Source of the DNA: Epithemia pelagica
Lineage: Eukaryota; Bacillariophyta; Bacillariophyceae; Surirellales; Surirellaceae
Assembly: GCA_946965045.2 (NCBI GenBank)
Contig: OX337242.1
Span: 1,488,001-1,552,000 of the forward strand
DNA: 64,000 nt
Direction of reading: 5' to 3'
Shown here: piece after piece, positions 36,435 through 46,504 of the stretch
Layout: every line of letters begins with the position of its first letter
How positions within the stretch are numbered: position 1 is the stretch's first letter
Translations under genes and position numbers: made by a program
Notes under the pieces: generated by a model
Databases searched by the model: none
What the model was told of the DNA's origin: nothing
Seen by the model: only the letters and a program-made list of their open reading frames with translations

Positions 36435-38611
36435 TGTCGCAGGTTGGTCCAGTCGCCATCAGTCGCTTCTTGATTTATGGGGCAAAGTTTGATGCGCACA
36501 CTCGCTCCGAAGAATTGGTCAATGTCCTTGATTGCTTCGAGTGTTGTGGTGCGATTTGATTGTGTTGTTGGCATCGGGATGATCTGGACTTTGTTGTTGT
36601 GCCAGAGGATTTCCCCGTCTCGGTTGGCCGCTGCAAAAGCGTTGTAGCTTCGGAGGAGCGCTTCAAAGTTGGCCCTTGAAGAGGATGTGATGTAAATCAC
36701 AGGTACCTGTCCTCGTTGTTTGTTTTTCAGGTCGCCGCTAAAAGTACCGGAGCGACATCCGATGTGGTCGAAAAACTCGGTCCAGTTGAGTTTTTGAGGT
36801 AGGTGTGCCTTCAGCGAGTGCTGGATGGCTCCCGCAAGATTGATTGCGGCGCGACGATGTTTGACAGCTTGGGCTGGGATTCCGACCAGGAGCCCATACG
36901 TGTCACTTGCCCTGTTGTTGTTGGCTGGGGAATAAATATTTATTTGGTTCCAGCGCGGGTTGACGGTGGGATTCGATTGGGGCGTGCCGCTTCGAAGCAC
37001 GCTCTGCTGGCCATGTTCGTCGAAAACGAAGTCTTCGTTGTTGTGGCGGTGCCACATTTGGAGTACGAAACGGAGTCCCTGTTCGTGAAAGACTTCCGTA
37101 TCGAATGCATCGTTTGCTGGGGCAGGGGACAACGTGACGCGAAACGTGGATACGTGGCCGTTGTTGCGTGGACGTTGTTGGTCGCTTTGGTTGGGGCGGG
37201 TCAGGCCCGACTGCTTGGTCTCGATGAAATCGGCTTTGTGGACTTGCAGCCACATTGGTTCCTCTCGCTTGTTGTGATGAAAGAAGACCTGGTTTAGGTG
37301 GTCTTTCAACGATTGCTCCGTCAGACGCGGCAGGGATGATTCCACCTGGGAGTTCAAACTGTGATTCACCATCACATGCAGGTGGATGAGGGTTTTGGGT
37401 TCTTCTGAGAGGGCCCGAGGTTTGGTCGGCGGCGTCTTCTTGTACGGGTTGGAGGGAGGTTCTTCTTCCGTCGTGTTGTTTGTTTCTTCGTCGAGCGTTG
37501 TCGCTGCGGCGGTGGAGTTTTCCTGATGGATGTTGTGGTTGTTGGTGTCGTTTTTTTCTGTGGTTTTGTTGGTTGGTTCGATGTTTTTGTTGGTTTTAGT
37601 GTTGTTGTTGTTGTCGATGGGTTTGGAGTTCTGGGTGAGCTGTTTGGTTGCTGTGGAGTCGTCATGGGAGTGTCGCTCGGGCGTGATGGCCTGGGGGTGG
37701 TTGTCGTGGTTCTGGTAGTGGGCCAGAGGGCGTTCGTGGGCGTTTTGGCTGCTGGTTGCCTTGTTGATGGTGGATTTCGGGACTCCGAAGGTACTGGCGG
37801 TGGTGTGCGTTCCTCCGCGGGTGTTGTTGTTACGGCCTTGGGTCGGCTTGGAGTGGACGTGCATCTTGCTGGGAGGTTGGAGGCTTTGGGCGGAAGGCTT
37901 GGCGGCTGGAGGCTGCAAGGGAGACAGACGAAAACACTGGTTTTTCGATATTGTGAGTGGATGTTTGCCCACTGGTAGTTGGCTGGGGTCATACGGTTTT
38001 GGGGGATGGGGGTCATCTGTTTGGGTAGCGGTTGATCTCGTATTCAGTTTGGTGTTTTCCATTGATGGGCCAAATCGGTCTTTGGGAGGGATTGGCTTGT
38101 TTTCGGTGACGTGAGTGGTGTGTTGTCTCTTGTGGTAGACGGTGACGTGAGAGGTTCGTTGATGACTGTTGAGGTTGGATCTGGGGGATTGGTCATTTGG
38201 TGTTGTGCTTTGTTTGTTGCTATCGTTGTGGGCTGATTTTGGTTTGTCGTGGCGCCGTGTTGGGTGCACTTGGATGGTGTACGGGACTGGATGTCCGTTT
38301 GGGTCGTGGGTGGTGGTTGTGGTTGTGGTCGGTGGGAGTGTTGCACCTTGGCCGTGTGTTGGCCGTTGTTGCCTTGGAGTTTTGCTTTTTCGGAGTCCGG
38401 GGAGAGTTTCCATGGTGTTTTGAGGCGTCACCGTGCGCGCTGCGCTTCCGCCTCGGTGGGGTGGAGGTGCCCGGCCAGATGTCGGGCGTGTCGGTCGTGG
38501 CTGTACCATGGTGTCCGAGTGTACTGCCGAGGTGGACCATGGCGGGTCCGCGTTTCGTTGGTTCGGGCTTCCGGGCCGAAAAAACCTCAATGTAGGATTA
38601 TCAGTAGACAT
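36332..38611 (-). CDS. LINE ORF1, 759 aa
   Basis: ATG at 38611. Residues 1-470 are low complexity (Thr, Gln, Asn, Pro, His), giving GT-rich microsatellite-like DNA on the plus strand. Residues about 475-740 look folded, with LIHLHVMVNHSLNSQVESSL at the start and IKLCPINQEATDGDW near the end. No zinc knuckle or esterase motif recognised. By position it is the RNA-binding ORF1 of the element. Confidence 0.65.
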   Translation of the reverse strand: MSTDNPTLRFFRPGSPNQRNADPPWSTSAVHSDTMVQPRPTRPTSGRAPPPHRGGSAARTVTPQNTMETLPGLRKSKTPRQQRPTHGQGATLPPTTTTTTTHDPNGHPVPYTIQVHPTRRHDKPKSAHNDSNKQSTTPNDQSPRSNLNSHQRTSHVTVYHKRQHTTHVTENKPIPPKDRFGPSMENTKLNTRSTATQTDDPHPPKPYDPSQLPVGKHPLTISKNQCFRLSPLQPPAAKPSAQSLQPPSKMHVHSKPTQGRNNNTRGGTHTTASTFGVPKSTINKATSSQNAHERPLAHYQNHDNHPQAITPERHSHDDSTATKQLTQNSKPIDNNNNTKTNKNIEPTNKTTEKNDTNNHNIHQENSTAAATTLDEETNNTTEEEPPSNPYKKTPPTKPRALSEEPKTLIHLHVMVNHSLNSQVESSLPRLTEQSLKDHLNQVFFHHNKREEPMWLQVHKADFIETKQSGLTRPNQSDQQRPRNNGHVSTFRVTLSPAPANDAFDTEVFHEQGLRFVLQMWHRHNNEDFVFDEHGQQSVLRSGTPQSNPTVNPRWNQINIYSPANNNRASDTYGLLVGIPAQAVKHRRAAINLAGAIQHSLKAHLPQKLNWTEFFDHIGCRSGTFSGDLKNKQRGQVPVIYITSSSRANFEALLRSYNAFAAANRDGEILWHNNKVQIIPMPTTQSNRTTTLEAIKDIDQFFGASVRIKLCPINQEATDGDWTNLRQWRNLSPFSPNTTTTTRTHSVSPLCSAKRRTLTI

Positions 38612-39226
38612 ACAAGTCCGAAATCCCAGTCAGATCAACCCTCACTGTCTTTTAGAGTGTACAAAAAATACTGAATGGAAAAAGACTGTATGCTGTAAAC
38701 GTTCAAGCCAGTCTCACATTTTGGACTGTGACATCCACACTCGACTAAACAGCTGTGTCACTTTCTGAGAATTGTGGATCCAAAATACCCAAGACTAAGC
38801 TATGGACTCTATTTCTGTCAAAATAGTCTTGAGTAGGTAGATAGTTTTGTAGATGTAGAGTGAGGGGAGGAGTACAATATTAGAATCGTACGATTCACGC
38901 GAGCCCACCGGAATGATTTCGAGTAGAGCCTTCTGAGGCAATACTAAAATCGACACGCACAATACCCACGGCAATAAAAAAATCTTCGGAGGCAATACCA
39001 AATTGGATGCGTAGGATGTCTCAACCAAGACCAAAATCACAATTGCCTTTTTTCACTTCCAAATTTTTGAACACGACTCGGGTACATCTTTTTGAGACTG
39101 TGGAATTTTTGGAGGTAAACTACGGTGCTATATTTTTCCATCTCTCCTTGAGACATAAATCAACACCTCATTTTTTCCTTTTCTTGCTTTCACAAGATCA
39201 CAAGAAGCTAAAAGGGCCATGAAACA
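38612..39226. other. Intergenic stretch, probably including the LINE 5' UTR
   Basis: No credible ORF. The junction between LINE and host DNA could not be placed, because no target duplication matching the 22.6-kb side was found. The end nearest 39227 is the 5' region of the next gene. Confidence 0.4.
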
Positions 39227-40411
39227 ATGAAACGCTCTTCCAAGATCAACAGAATTAAGTCACAGAGTCGATGTCAAAGGGTCAGCAATAAGTCGAAACA
39301 TCTTAGTCCTATTGCTGAAGATATGCCTTTGACAACGCCGCGGAACTCTGTCCGAGAAAACCCCTCATCTCCCGAACTCATGGACCAAGATTCCATCCGT
39401 GATCCTCATGACCCGAGGCTCAATGTGACTGGAGACTCTGAAACTTCCGGATGTGTTGTGGGGAATGGTTTCATGTGCGTTGCAACAGGACTCTCGGAAC
39501 TACACGATCCAAAGGAAAAGGAGAACAGAGGGTACGCGTCTCTGAATCCGTGGAACAGGACGTCCGTAGGAAAGCAAACCTATATCTTTTCATGCGACAA
39601 ACCGACGGATGTGAAAGCGAGTACACCAACAATATATGAGAATGAAGTGCTTCATGCCCACTCGAAACCATTCAACCCAGGTTCCTCAGATGACAGTCCC
39701 CCTTCGATTCTCCCAGCCGTATCATCCATCTCAACATCTTCAACCTCCACATCATCCAGTTCTGTTTCTTCGTCCTCATTATCGGAGGAATCATCTACTT
39801 TGTGTCGCCAGGCAAGTGTTTCATCACATTCCTCGACTCCTTCAACCGCTACATCGGATCTGTCTTCGTCGTCTTCTTTAAGTGAAGTCTCTCATAAGCA
39901 CAACGGACGTACAGTTTTAATAACTAAGAAGGATCAGCTTCTCCGGAGAAACAACAAATCGTCTAGAGCAAAGGACCGAATCAATATTTCGAATGAAGAG
40001 GACGACGACGAAGATTCTTTTTCTGCTGGATCAGTTCTTGAAATCACTGGCAAGTACTCATCTGCTGGTAGAGCCGGGTCAAATGGAGACCAAAGTTTGG
40101 CGAAGGAACCCATTCTTCGTCGGATACAGAACTCCACAGCTTATCGTAAAATGGTGGAGCCTGATGATAGTGACTGCTCGAGGAGCCTGAGCCTTTTCAC
40201 AAACAGCAGCGATGACGAGGATTCCGAAGAGGGAATTGAGGCATGTCAGTACATGGAAGAAACATCCGCAGCATTGCTGGCGAGAGGAGCGGCGTATTGG
40301 TCGGAGGCAGAAACAACGTCAAAAAAGGGCAAGAAGAACCAGCGCAGGATTTTAATGAAGCGCTTAACAAACATTCTTTCCAAGAAGAAGAGGAAGGAGA
40401 ACGTGAACTGA
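39227..40411 (+). CDS. Unrecognised serine-rich protein, 394 aa
   Basis: ATG at 39227. Not recognised. A basic start (MKRSSKINRIKSQSRCQR) precedes a long Ser/Thr-rich middle (residues about 160-230) and acidic patches (NEEDDDEDSF, NSSDDEDSEEGIEA). The C-terminus is helical and strongly basic (KKGKKNQRRILMKRLTNILS, then KKKRK), suggesting nuclear localisation. Composition suggests a disordered, phosphorylated protein. No neighbour gives a functional hint. Confidence 0.65.
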   Translation: MKRSSKINRIKSQSRCQRVSNKSKHLSPIAEDMPLTTPRNSVRENPSSPELMDQDSIRDPHDPRLNVTGDSETSGCVVGNGFMCVATGLSELHDPKEKENRGYASLNPWNRTSVGKQTYIFSCDKPTDVKASTPTIYENEVLHAHSKPFNPGSSDDSPPSILPAVSSISTSSTSTSSSSVSSSSLSEESSTLCRQASVSSHSSTPSTATSDLSSSSSLSEVSHKHNGRTVLITKKDQLLRRNNKSSRAKDRINISNEEDDDEDSFSAGSVLEITGKYSSAGRAGSNGDQSLAKEPILRRIQNSTAYRKMVEPDDSDCSRSLSLFTNSSDDEDSEEGIEACQYMEETSAALLARGAAYWSEAETTSKKGKKNQRRILMKRLTNILSKKKRKENVN

Positions 40412-40811
40412 ATCGCTTACCCTAAGACCCTAAGATTGGGAAAGGATGCTTCTATGGAATGGATAAATGTGTGTTCGAGACAAGAGTGTGAAACATCTAA
40501 TCAAGAGCGACACCGTTCTTTTTTAACGGCATTCAGAATGAATGAAAGTGAATAAAATTTCCCGATTAGCTTCATCGTTTCAATCACTGGACCAACTACA
40601 GACAGATACAAGCAAGAGTAATGCGTTTGCTAGAATTGCTTTGGTGGCTCTATCATCATTTCGTGGGCGGTGTGTCCAATATGAGTAGCACGGTCTGAAA
40701 GGCTTTGGGAAAAGATGGCCCTTTCGCAAGAGTGGAAGCCTTGCGACTTCGGACCGTCCATTTGCATGATAGAGAGAAACAAAAATATTGAAAAATCGGA
40801 TCCTGAAGCTT
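40412..40811. other. Convergent intergenic region
   Basis: 3' sides of the serine-rich protein gene and the chalcone-isomerase-like gene. No ORF or repeat recognised. Confidence 0.45.
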
Positions 40812-41489
40812 CTACATTGATTTTTCAATGCTGTCTTTCAAGGATGGACTAACACCACTCGGTCCAAGGTACACATCTAGTAGACCTTGATACAGATCCT
40901 TGTCCCGCACTTCACACAAAAAGCTTCCTCGACCCGTCACAAAAACTCGATCCGGCGCTTTCCATTCCAGCGTCATGCTTTCCCCCTTTCGAAACTTTTC
41001 TCCAGGACCGCCGAGGCCTGTTAATATCATGTTGGCAAAGTCGTCCTTGGTATCCTGTCCGACACCTTGCACATTGGAGAGCGCCTCGGCCATTTTCTCG
41101 GCACCTACACCCATGTTGAATCGCAGCAAAGCTGCCTTGGCACCTTTGGATCCCAAGAGTGTTGCACATTTCCCACTGCTCTGGTTGTTGACTTCTTTGA
41201 GAACCTTGTCATCGCCGTAAAAGCCCACGGAATAAACATTGAGAATTGCCTTTTTGCGGGTTCCCACTCCCAAGAGTTTGAGGTATTTCTTTCCAGCTAA
41301 CGCTGGCAAGAAGCGCTCTTGTCGAGCAAAGGCAAATCCAGTGGATGGATCCGTTTGGTACAAGGCCGCATCGTCAAGATTCTTGTCGGGGGACGGGGTT
41401 GGCACTGTAATCGAGGCGAGCAGAAAAACAAATACCGTCGTTATCAACAACGTTAGCGGAGAGGAATGAAACTCCTTCTTTTCCTCCAT
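40812..41489 (-). CDS. Chalcone-isomerase-like domain protein, membrane-anchored, 225 aa
   Basis: The frame is open to 41627, but the ATG at 41489 is preferred because it opens with a basic segment and hydrophobic helix (LTLLITTVFVFLLASI), a signal anchor or signal peptide. The rest matches the chalcone-isomerase-like fold: LKLLGVGTRKKAILNVYSVG near the start, GLGGPGEKFRKGESMTLEW in the middle and GLLDVYLGPSGVSPSLKDS at the end. In non-plant organisms this family (CHI-like/FAP type) is linked to lipid binding rather than flavonoid cyclisation. An upstream ATG at 41612 would add about 41 residues. Confidence 0.78.
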   Translation of the reverse strand: MEEKKEFHSSPLTLLITTVFVFLLASITVPTPSPDKNLDDAALYQTDPSTGFAFARQERFLPALAGKKYLKLLGVGTRKKAILNVYSVGFYGDDKVLKEVNNQSSGKCATLLGSKGAKAALLRFNMGVGAEKMAEALSNVQGVGQDTKDDFANMILTGLGGPGEKFRKGESMTLEWKAPDRVFVTGRGSFLCEVRDKDLYQGLLDVYLGPSGVSPSLKDSIEKSM

Positions 41490-41807
41490 AATGAAGTAGA
41501 TATAGTTATTCAAGCTAGAATTGCAGGAATCGCCAGGAGCAGGGCGCTGCAAGAGTGGGACGGGATGCAATGACGAGAGACTGTTGTATGTTGTTGTTTG
41601 ATTCGTCGTCATTGAACTCCAAACCAAAGAGAACCGTCATCAGCAATCTCCCCCATTCAGAGGTGCGCTGGGGGACCATGGTGTGCACGCGTGGAAAGGT
41701 GCTCGCCATGCGCGTTCGGTTCGCGCCCTGCATCCATCATTTTCGTTCAAGTCATAGAACCATGGCGTTGAAGCTGTGTTCTAGCATCCTCATCCACGCA
41801 AGGAACT
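41490..41807. other. Divergent intergenic region
   Basis: Shared upstream region of the chalcone-isomerase-like gene and the 928-aa gene. No ORF with coding character; no clear promoter motif recognised. Confidence 0.4.
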
Positions 41808-44594
41808 ATGGATGACATGGAAAATGTTCATGAATGGGAGGAACGAGTGAAAAAGATTGTTCAGGGCGATGTCAAGCTGATTTTGACGCGCAGTTTGGAC
41901 GAATTACCAGACCTCCACAAACACAAAAAGCCATTGAAAAAGGCAGCTCATCGACTGCTCGGACACACGGAGCATTGCATTCGCACTCATTTGCAGAAAA
42001 CTGCATCCTTACGAGTCGGATTGAACGTTCTGAAAGAAGTGACCTGGCCATCCATTTGGAAGGAGCTCCAGGATTCCCCGTCCAAGACGAATGGCTTGGA
42101 GGACCGTGCACCAGCATTGCTTCAGCATTTCTTTTTGAATTTGCTCCGGTTGCACGATGGGTTGATCTTGTTGGCATCTGGAGAATGCCGTCACGAAGGA
42201 GATATCAAGGAAGCACGGGGATCCAAGTTTCCGAGTCGGCTGGGACAAAATACAGCTGTGTACAATGCACACTTGACCTATAGTGGTGCTTCGTGGGACG
42301 AATGGAATGATCCTAGTGTTGGACTTAAATCACAATGGAAGAAATTGATTTCCAAGCTAATCACTCAAAGTAGTAATGCTCAAAAACGAAATCAAAGGAA
42401 GATCCTTCCACTACTGGTACCATTGTTAAACGCCATGGACACCGCCGCCGTCCAAGAAGACTTTTCCTCGCTTGTAAACAAACAAGTGGTACCAATGTTG
42501 AAGATGAGATTTTCTCAAGTCAGGGTATCAATGGTGGACAAAATGGAAGAATTACGACTTTTGCTCGGTGACTCAAGAACAATTCACTTGCAACGAAGGG
42601 GGAAACAGTTGCAGATCCGAGATCCCCAAGGTGTCCTGCCCGTTCCAACCGAAGGGAGCCAGTCGCTTCGCGACCAATGGCTGACTATCTTGAAGATTCC
42701 ATCTAGTGTTGATAGACCGAAGCATGCCACTGTGAACAGAAACGTTGCCCCTGTCCAGCGACAAAAGAGACGGCGTATCATTGAAGATGACGACGATGAT
42801 GAAAACGAGGATCCAGTCGCCAACTCGAAAGACTCCAAGAAGACGAATCCTCCACCGCACAAAGATGCTCAAAAGGCAACAGATGGAGAGGGTCTGGTTG
42901 TGACCATAAAAACTGCCGAAGCAACGCTCTCGACTCCAAACAAGGTAAGCACCTCGTTGGATTCCATCAAACAACGCATGGGAGTCAGCGCAGACGCTCT
43001 GGCCGAGTCGCATGAGACCTTCCAAGCAGAAGCAGTGGCTACAATGAACTCGTCTGAACATCACAACGAAAGCCAAGAGGATGTAGAGTCCGTTTCAAAA
43101 GATCAAGCCGAGAAACGTGTCCAGCATCTTCGTAAGAGTCTCAAACGAAAACGCCAGAATCAACCAAAGGGGTCGAACTTTGAGATGTCATCCACGGAAC
43201 GCTTATCCTCTAATGATTATCTATTGGAGCTTTGGGATACCCAGGAACTCTTGCGAGAAGCACTAATGACAGCTGGGAATGCTTTGTTGTGGTCCAAGAA
43301 TATTCGGGAGTTGAAGAGGGCCCAAAACTATTTTGAAGAAGCTACCAAACTTGTTCTTCAAGACCAAGCAAGCCTACTCACGTCCATGGCTACACGTGAG
43401 CCTACGCCACTTGTTCTAGAAGAAGAATCACGCTCCTACCAACGTGCTTTGATGCTCTTTGCGGGTCGAGCTGAGGTCAATAATGGTATCGTCCAGATCA
43501 ATCTGTGGCATCTCGACCGAAGGAGCGGAGCCGGTGGAAAAAATGCTTCTCATGTATTGACTCATGCAAATGGCGCCTTGAATTCGGGTAAGTTAAGAGC
43601 TCAGCAAATGAGGAAACAAGCTCATATTGATCTGCTTCAAGGGTCACAAGAAGATGCTTTGTTTGATGAAATCAGAGCGTTGGAATTGGAGTCACTTGCC
43701 ATCCGATGGCAAGCTACTTGCCTGTGGTACCAGGGTGTACACAAATCGAGCTGGGAAGCTTTCAAAACTGCTGCGTCACTTTTGGAAGAAATCGGGAAAG
43801 GCTCTGCCGGAAGCAGTGAGCAACGTGATCCAGATTCAATACGATCAGAACTCCAGCTGTGCACTGAGTGCTACTACAGTTGGATGACTGCCTTTGACCT
43901 GGGATCAACTGAACTTGTGGAACTCAGTGCGGCCAAACTCCAAGAGAATGAAGATGAGGCATCCTGGCTACTTGAAACATGTCAAAATGCACTGTTTCAG
44001 GCCTCTCAGGCAAGCCACGACTTGGACGAACGACTCAGGACAAAAGTACCTTTATCGATGAATCTTGAGGGCGCCAGTTTCATGACTAGTTATGATGTGC
44101 TTTCAAGTGAAGAAATTCTGTCAATCAAGAACGACTTCTCCCAGTGGTGGAAGGATAAGCAGACGTGTTTGCGCCAGTCACTGAGAAGAGCAACAGTCCG
44201 CGACAAAGATGTTTTGTTTTCTTCCACTACCGTTTCTTCGGGAAACCATCCCAAGACAACACAGAGATTTACCGTAGCTGCGGACCCGTCGACATGGCGC
44301 CGTCGCCGGAACAAGTCACGGCGAAATATCGATGCAGTTGGATCCAATTACAACAACGTCAGGGTATCGAGCAATGAGGAAAATAGTAGTTGCCCTGCGA
44401 CAGACTTTGTGCGAGCTCAACCGGTGGCGAAGTACCGCAAATGGGGTGATGAGCTACTGCCCCAAACTATTGACCCTCATACAGGAGCGACAGTACCGAT
44501 TCTGCAGTATCCTTCCATTCCTCCCGAAATGCCACCAGAAGTGGCCGCCATTGCCCGACGGATTGGACATCCATTGGCACCCAGACTCGTGTGA
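41808..44594 (+). CDS. Unrecognised large helical protein, 928 aa
   Basis: ATG at 41808. Not recognised. Residues 1-280 are helical and Leu-rich without gaps (LILTRSLDELPDLHKHKKPL; KILPLLVPLLNAMDTAA). A basic then acidic linker follows (RQKRRRIIEDDDDDENEDP), then a disordered part to about 470. Residues about 470-760 are again helical and could be degenerate TPR-like hairpins (SNDYLLELWDTQELLREALM; AQNYFEEATKLVLQDQA). The last 60 residues include a Pro-rich conserved-looking end (PEMPPEVAAIARRIGHPLAP). The basic stretch with KRRR suggests the nucleus. Confidence 0.65.
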   Translation: MDDMENVHEWEERVKKIVQGDVKLILTRSLDELPDLHKHKKPLKKAAHRLLGHTEHCIRTHLQKTASLRVGLNVLKEVTWPSIWKELQDSPSKTNGLEDRAPALLQHFFLNLLRLHDGLILLASGECRHEGDIKEARGSKFPSRLGQNTAVYNAHLTYSGASWDEWNDPSVGLKSQWKKLISKLITQSSNAQKRNQRKILPLLVPLLNAMDTAAVQEDFSSLVNKQVVPMLKMRFSQVRVSMVDKMEELRLLLGDSRTIHLQRRGKQLQIRDPQGVLPVPTEGSQSLRDQWLTILKIPSSVDRPKHATVNRNVAPVQRQKRRRIIEDDDDDENEDPVANSKDSKKTNPPPHKDAQKATDGEGLVVTIKTAEATLSTPNKVSTSLDSIKQRMGVSADALAESHETFQAEAVATMNSSEHHNESQEDVESVSKDQAEKRVQHLRKSLKRKRQNQPKGSNFEMSSTERLSSNDYLLELWDTQELLREALMTAGNALLWSKNIRELKRAQNYFEEATKLVLQDQASLLTSMATREPTPLVLEEESRSYQRALMLFAGRAEVNNGIVQINLWHLDRRSGAGGKNASHVLTHANGALNSGKLRAQQMRKQAHIDLLQGSQEDALFDEIRALELESLAIRWQATCLWYQGVHKSSWEAFKTAASLLEEIGKGSAGSSEQRDPDSIRSELQLCTECYYSWMTAFDLGSTELVELSAAKLQENEDEASWLLETCQNALFQASQASHDLDERLRTKVPLSMNLEGASFMTSYDVLSSEEILSIKNDFSQWWKDKQTCLRQSLRRATVRDKDVLFSSTTVSSGNHPKTTQRFTVAADPSTWRRRRNKSRRNIDAVGSNYNNVRVSSNEENSSCPATDFVRAQPVAKYRKWGDELLPQTIDPHTGATVPILQYPSIPPEMPPEVAAIARRIGHPLAPRLV

Positions 44595-45139
44595 TACGGA
44601 GAAAGTCGTAGGATTTCGAGGACCACAGTTCTCGCGTCGTCAAACACATTGACCAGTTTGCGTTTTGTTCAAACCGAAAGAGAATCTTCAAGAGCTTTCG
44701 GCTGACCAGAAGATCTTTCATGTGCAACAATTTTGAAACTAGCCACAAAGAGTTGTTCGTTTTTTACGTATTGGGCATCATGTAGACGGAAATTAGAGTC
44801 ATTTTGTCTTTCTATTTACTCATAAAAGGAGCACCTTCTGTAAACATGACTCCAAATAGGCCGACGGAAAGGAGCGTCATTCCTAGGAGCCGAATGCAAC
44901 TCCAAATGACAAGAGGTTACATCCGGAATCCGGACGTAGCCTCCATAGCTATATCCAGCCAAACGCGCAACGTGTAAACATCTCACAATCACTAACACCA
45001 TACTGTCCCCAAACTGAAAACAACTGGCAACACATCCTTATACATTCATTTCCCTTGAATTGAAAACTTCACGGGATCATAGGGGCAGTCGAAAGGCAAG
45101 AAACGTATCTCGTTGTAAGGACGATCACATTCCTTCATC
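44595..45139. other. Intergenic region
   Basis: No convincing ORF, tRNA-like fold or repeat seen. It contains the 3' end of the 928-aa gene and the promoter side of the DFRP-like gene. Confidence 0.45.
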
Positions 45140-46228
45140 ATGCCGTCGAAAAAGGGTGGCGATCAGGCCTCCAAAAAAGCTGTTCAGAAGAAGAAGCAAC
45201 AAATTGTCGAAGACAAAACCTTTGGCTTGAAAAACAAGAACAAGTCGAAAAAAGTTCAACAACAAGTAGCATCTATCACGAAAAATGTCATGAACTCTGG
45301 TGATCCAAAGATGCGAAAATTGGAAGAAGAGCGGGCGAAGGCAAAGGCCGAACGAAAAGCACGCGCAAAAGCGGCAAAAGAGGAACAAGAGGCATTGTTT
45401 GGTGCTGCTCTTATGGCTGTCCAAAAGAAGTCTACTTTGAATAAGAAAGACGGGAAAATTGAAGCACAGGGACGTGATGCCAACGATGGGGCGGACAACA
45501 AGAAGAATACAAGTAGAGCCATGAAGATGATGTATCAAATGGACGCTCAGGAAATGAGTGACAAATTGAAAGAAGATGTACGTGAGGATTGCGATTGGGT
45601 TCAATGTGGTTCTTCTCTTGGGGTACCAGCTTACGAATTCTTCTTCTGTACTTGCTCTTTGATCAACGTTTGTATCGGTTTTTGCTTGGCTTTCACCAAA
45701 TATCGATTTCTGTCGCTACCCAATCCACCACTGGACAATATCCGATAGCCAAACTATGTGCCAACTTTAGAGGATGAGATTGAAGAACAACGACAAAAAA
45801 TGGTAGCACAACTGAAAGCTTCGGGTAAGCCGGGAACAAAAGTGACTCCAGAGTCCTTTGCGGTTTGGCAGGAAGCTAAACGAAAAAAGCGCCAGGAAGA
45901 AGCCAAAAAGAAGGTGGAAGCCGAAATGAAAAAGAAAAAGGGCGGCAAAGGACTTTCTGTTCTCTCAGGTCGGGATCTATTTGAATATAAGCGTGACTTG
46001 TTCAAAGATCGTGACGACGATGATGATGGTGGAATTTTAGATGTTAATCAACCAGGTGCGTCAACGGCACCAGCGGTTTCAGCAAAGGCTTCACCCCAAA
46101 ACGGGAAAGCAATCAATGATAGTCAACAGGAAAACGGAGGTGTTGAGAAGGTTGCGGCACAAGTTCAATCCGATTTATTCTTGGAAGGAGATGACGATGA
46201 TTTAGATGACATCGAAGACGACGAATAG
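45140..46228 (+). CDS. DFRP1/ZC3H15 (Tma46)-like protein, two exons, 305 aa
   Basis: Exon 1 is 45140-45577, the intron 45578-45748 (GTACGT...GATAG, 171 nt, phase 0) and exon 2 45749-46228; splicing joins KLKED to PNYVPTLEDEIE. The N-terminus (MPSKKGG..QKKKQQIVEDKTFGLKNKNK) is the characteristic start of ZC3H15/Tma46 proteins. The C-terminus has their DFRP part (LEDEIEEQRQ, TKVTPESFAVWQEAKRKKRQ, LSVLSGRDLFEYK) and an acidic tail. These proteins bind and stabilise DRG-family GTPases and associate with ribosomes. The two CCCH zinc fingers that normally lie in the middle are not present here; the middle is short and Lys/Ala rich. Confidence 0.85.
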
Positions 46229-46504
46229 ATTCAAAGAAATATTCGCGCTTTTGATCTTGTGTTGCATGAGACTGCGCAGCCAGATGGTGGCTGTTTTCGA
46301 CAAGACCTGGGTATATCACAGGAGAAAATTGCATCCACGAGATTCTCTCTCGAGCAACAAAAGAGCACCGTCAACGACCGGCGTGTTTCTGTTCTAAGAT
46401 TGGGACTACCACCTAGGATAATACAGTATCGTCTGTTCCTCGCCGCAAGCATCTAGCCAGTAAGATTATAAACGCAGTCTCAGGCGCTATTGCTACTGCT
46501 TCAT

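Larger units (their letters stand above)
22617..38611 (-). mobile_element. Non-LTR retrotransposon with restriction-like endonuclease (R2-superfamily type), interrupted by copia and hAT inserts
   Basis: Read on the minus strand the element has a low-complexity ORF1, an overlapping second ORF, then ORF2 with two C2H2-type fingers, reverse transcriptase, a CCHC motif and a restriction-like endonuclease motif. Limits given are coding limits; UTRs, poly-A tail and target duplication could not be found. Without the copia (8.38 kb) and hAT (0.64 kb) inserts it is about 7 kb. ORF2 is open apart from one G8 run on the plus strand (33942-33949) that shifts the frame, so the copy is recent. Confidence 0.85.
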
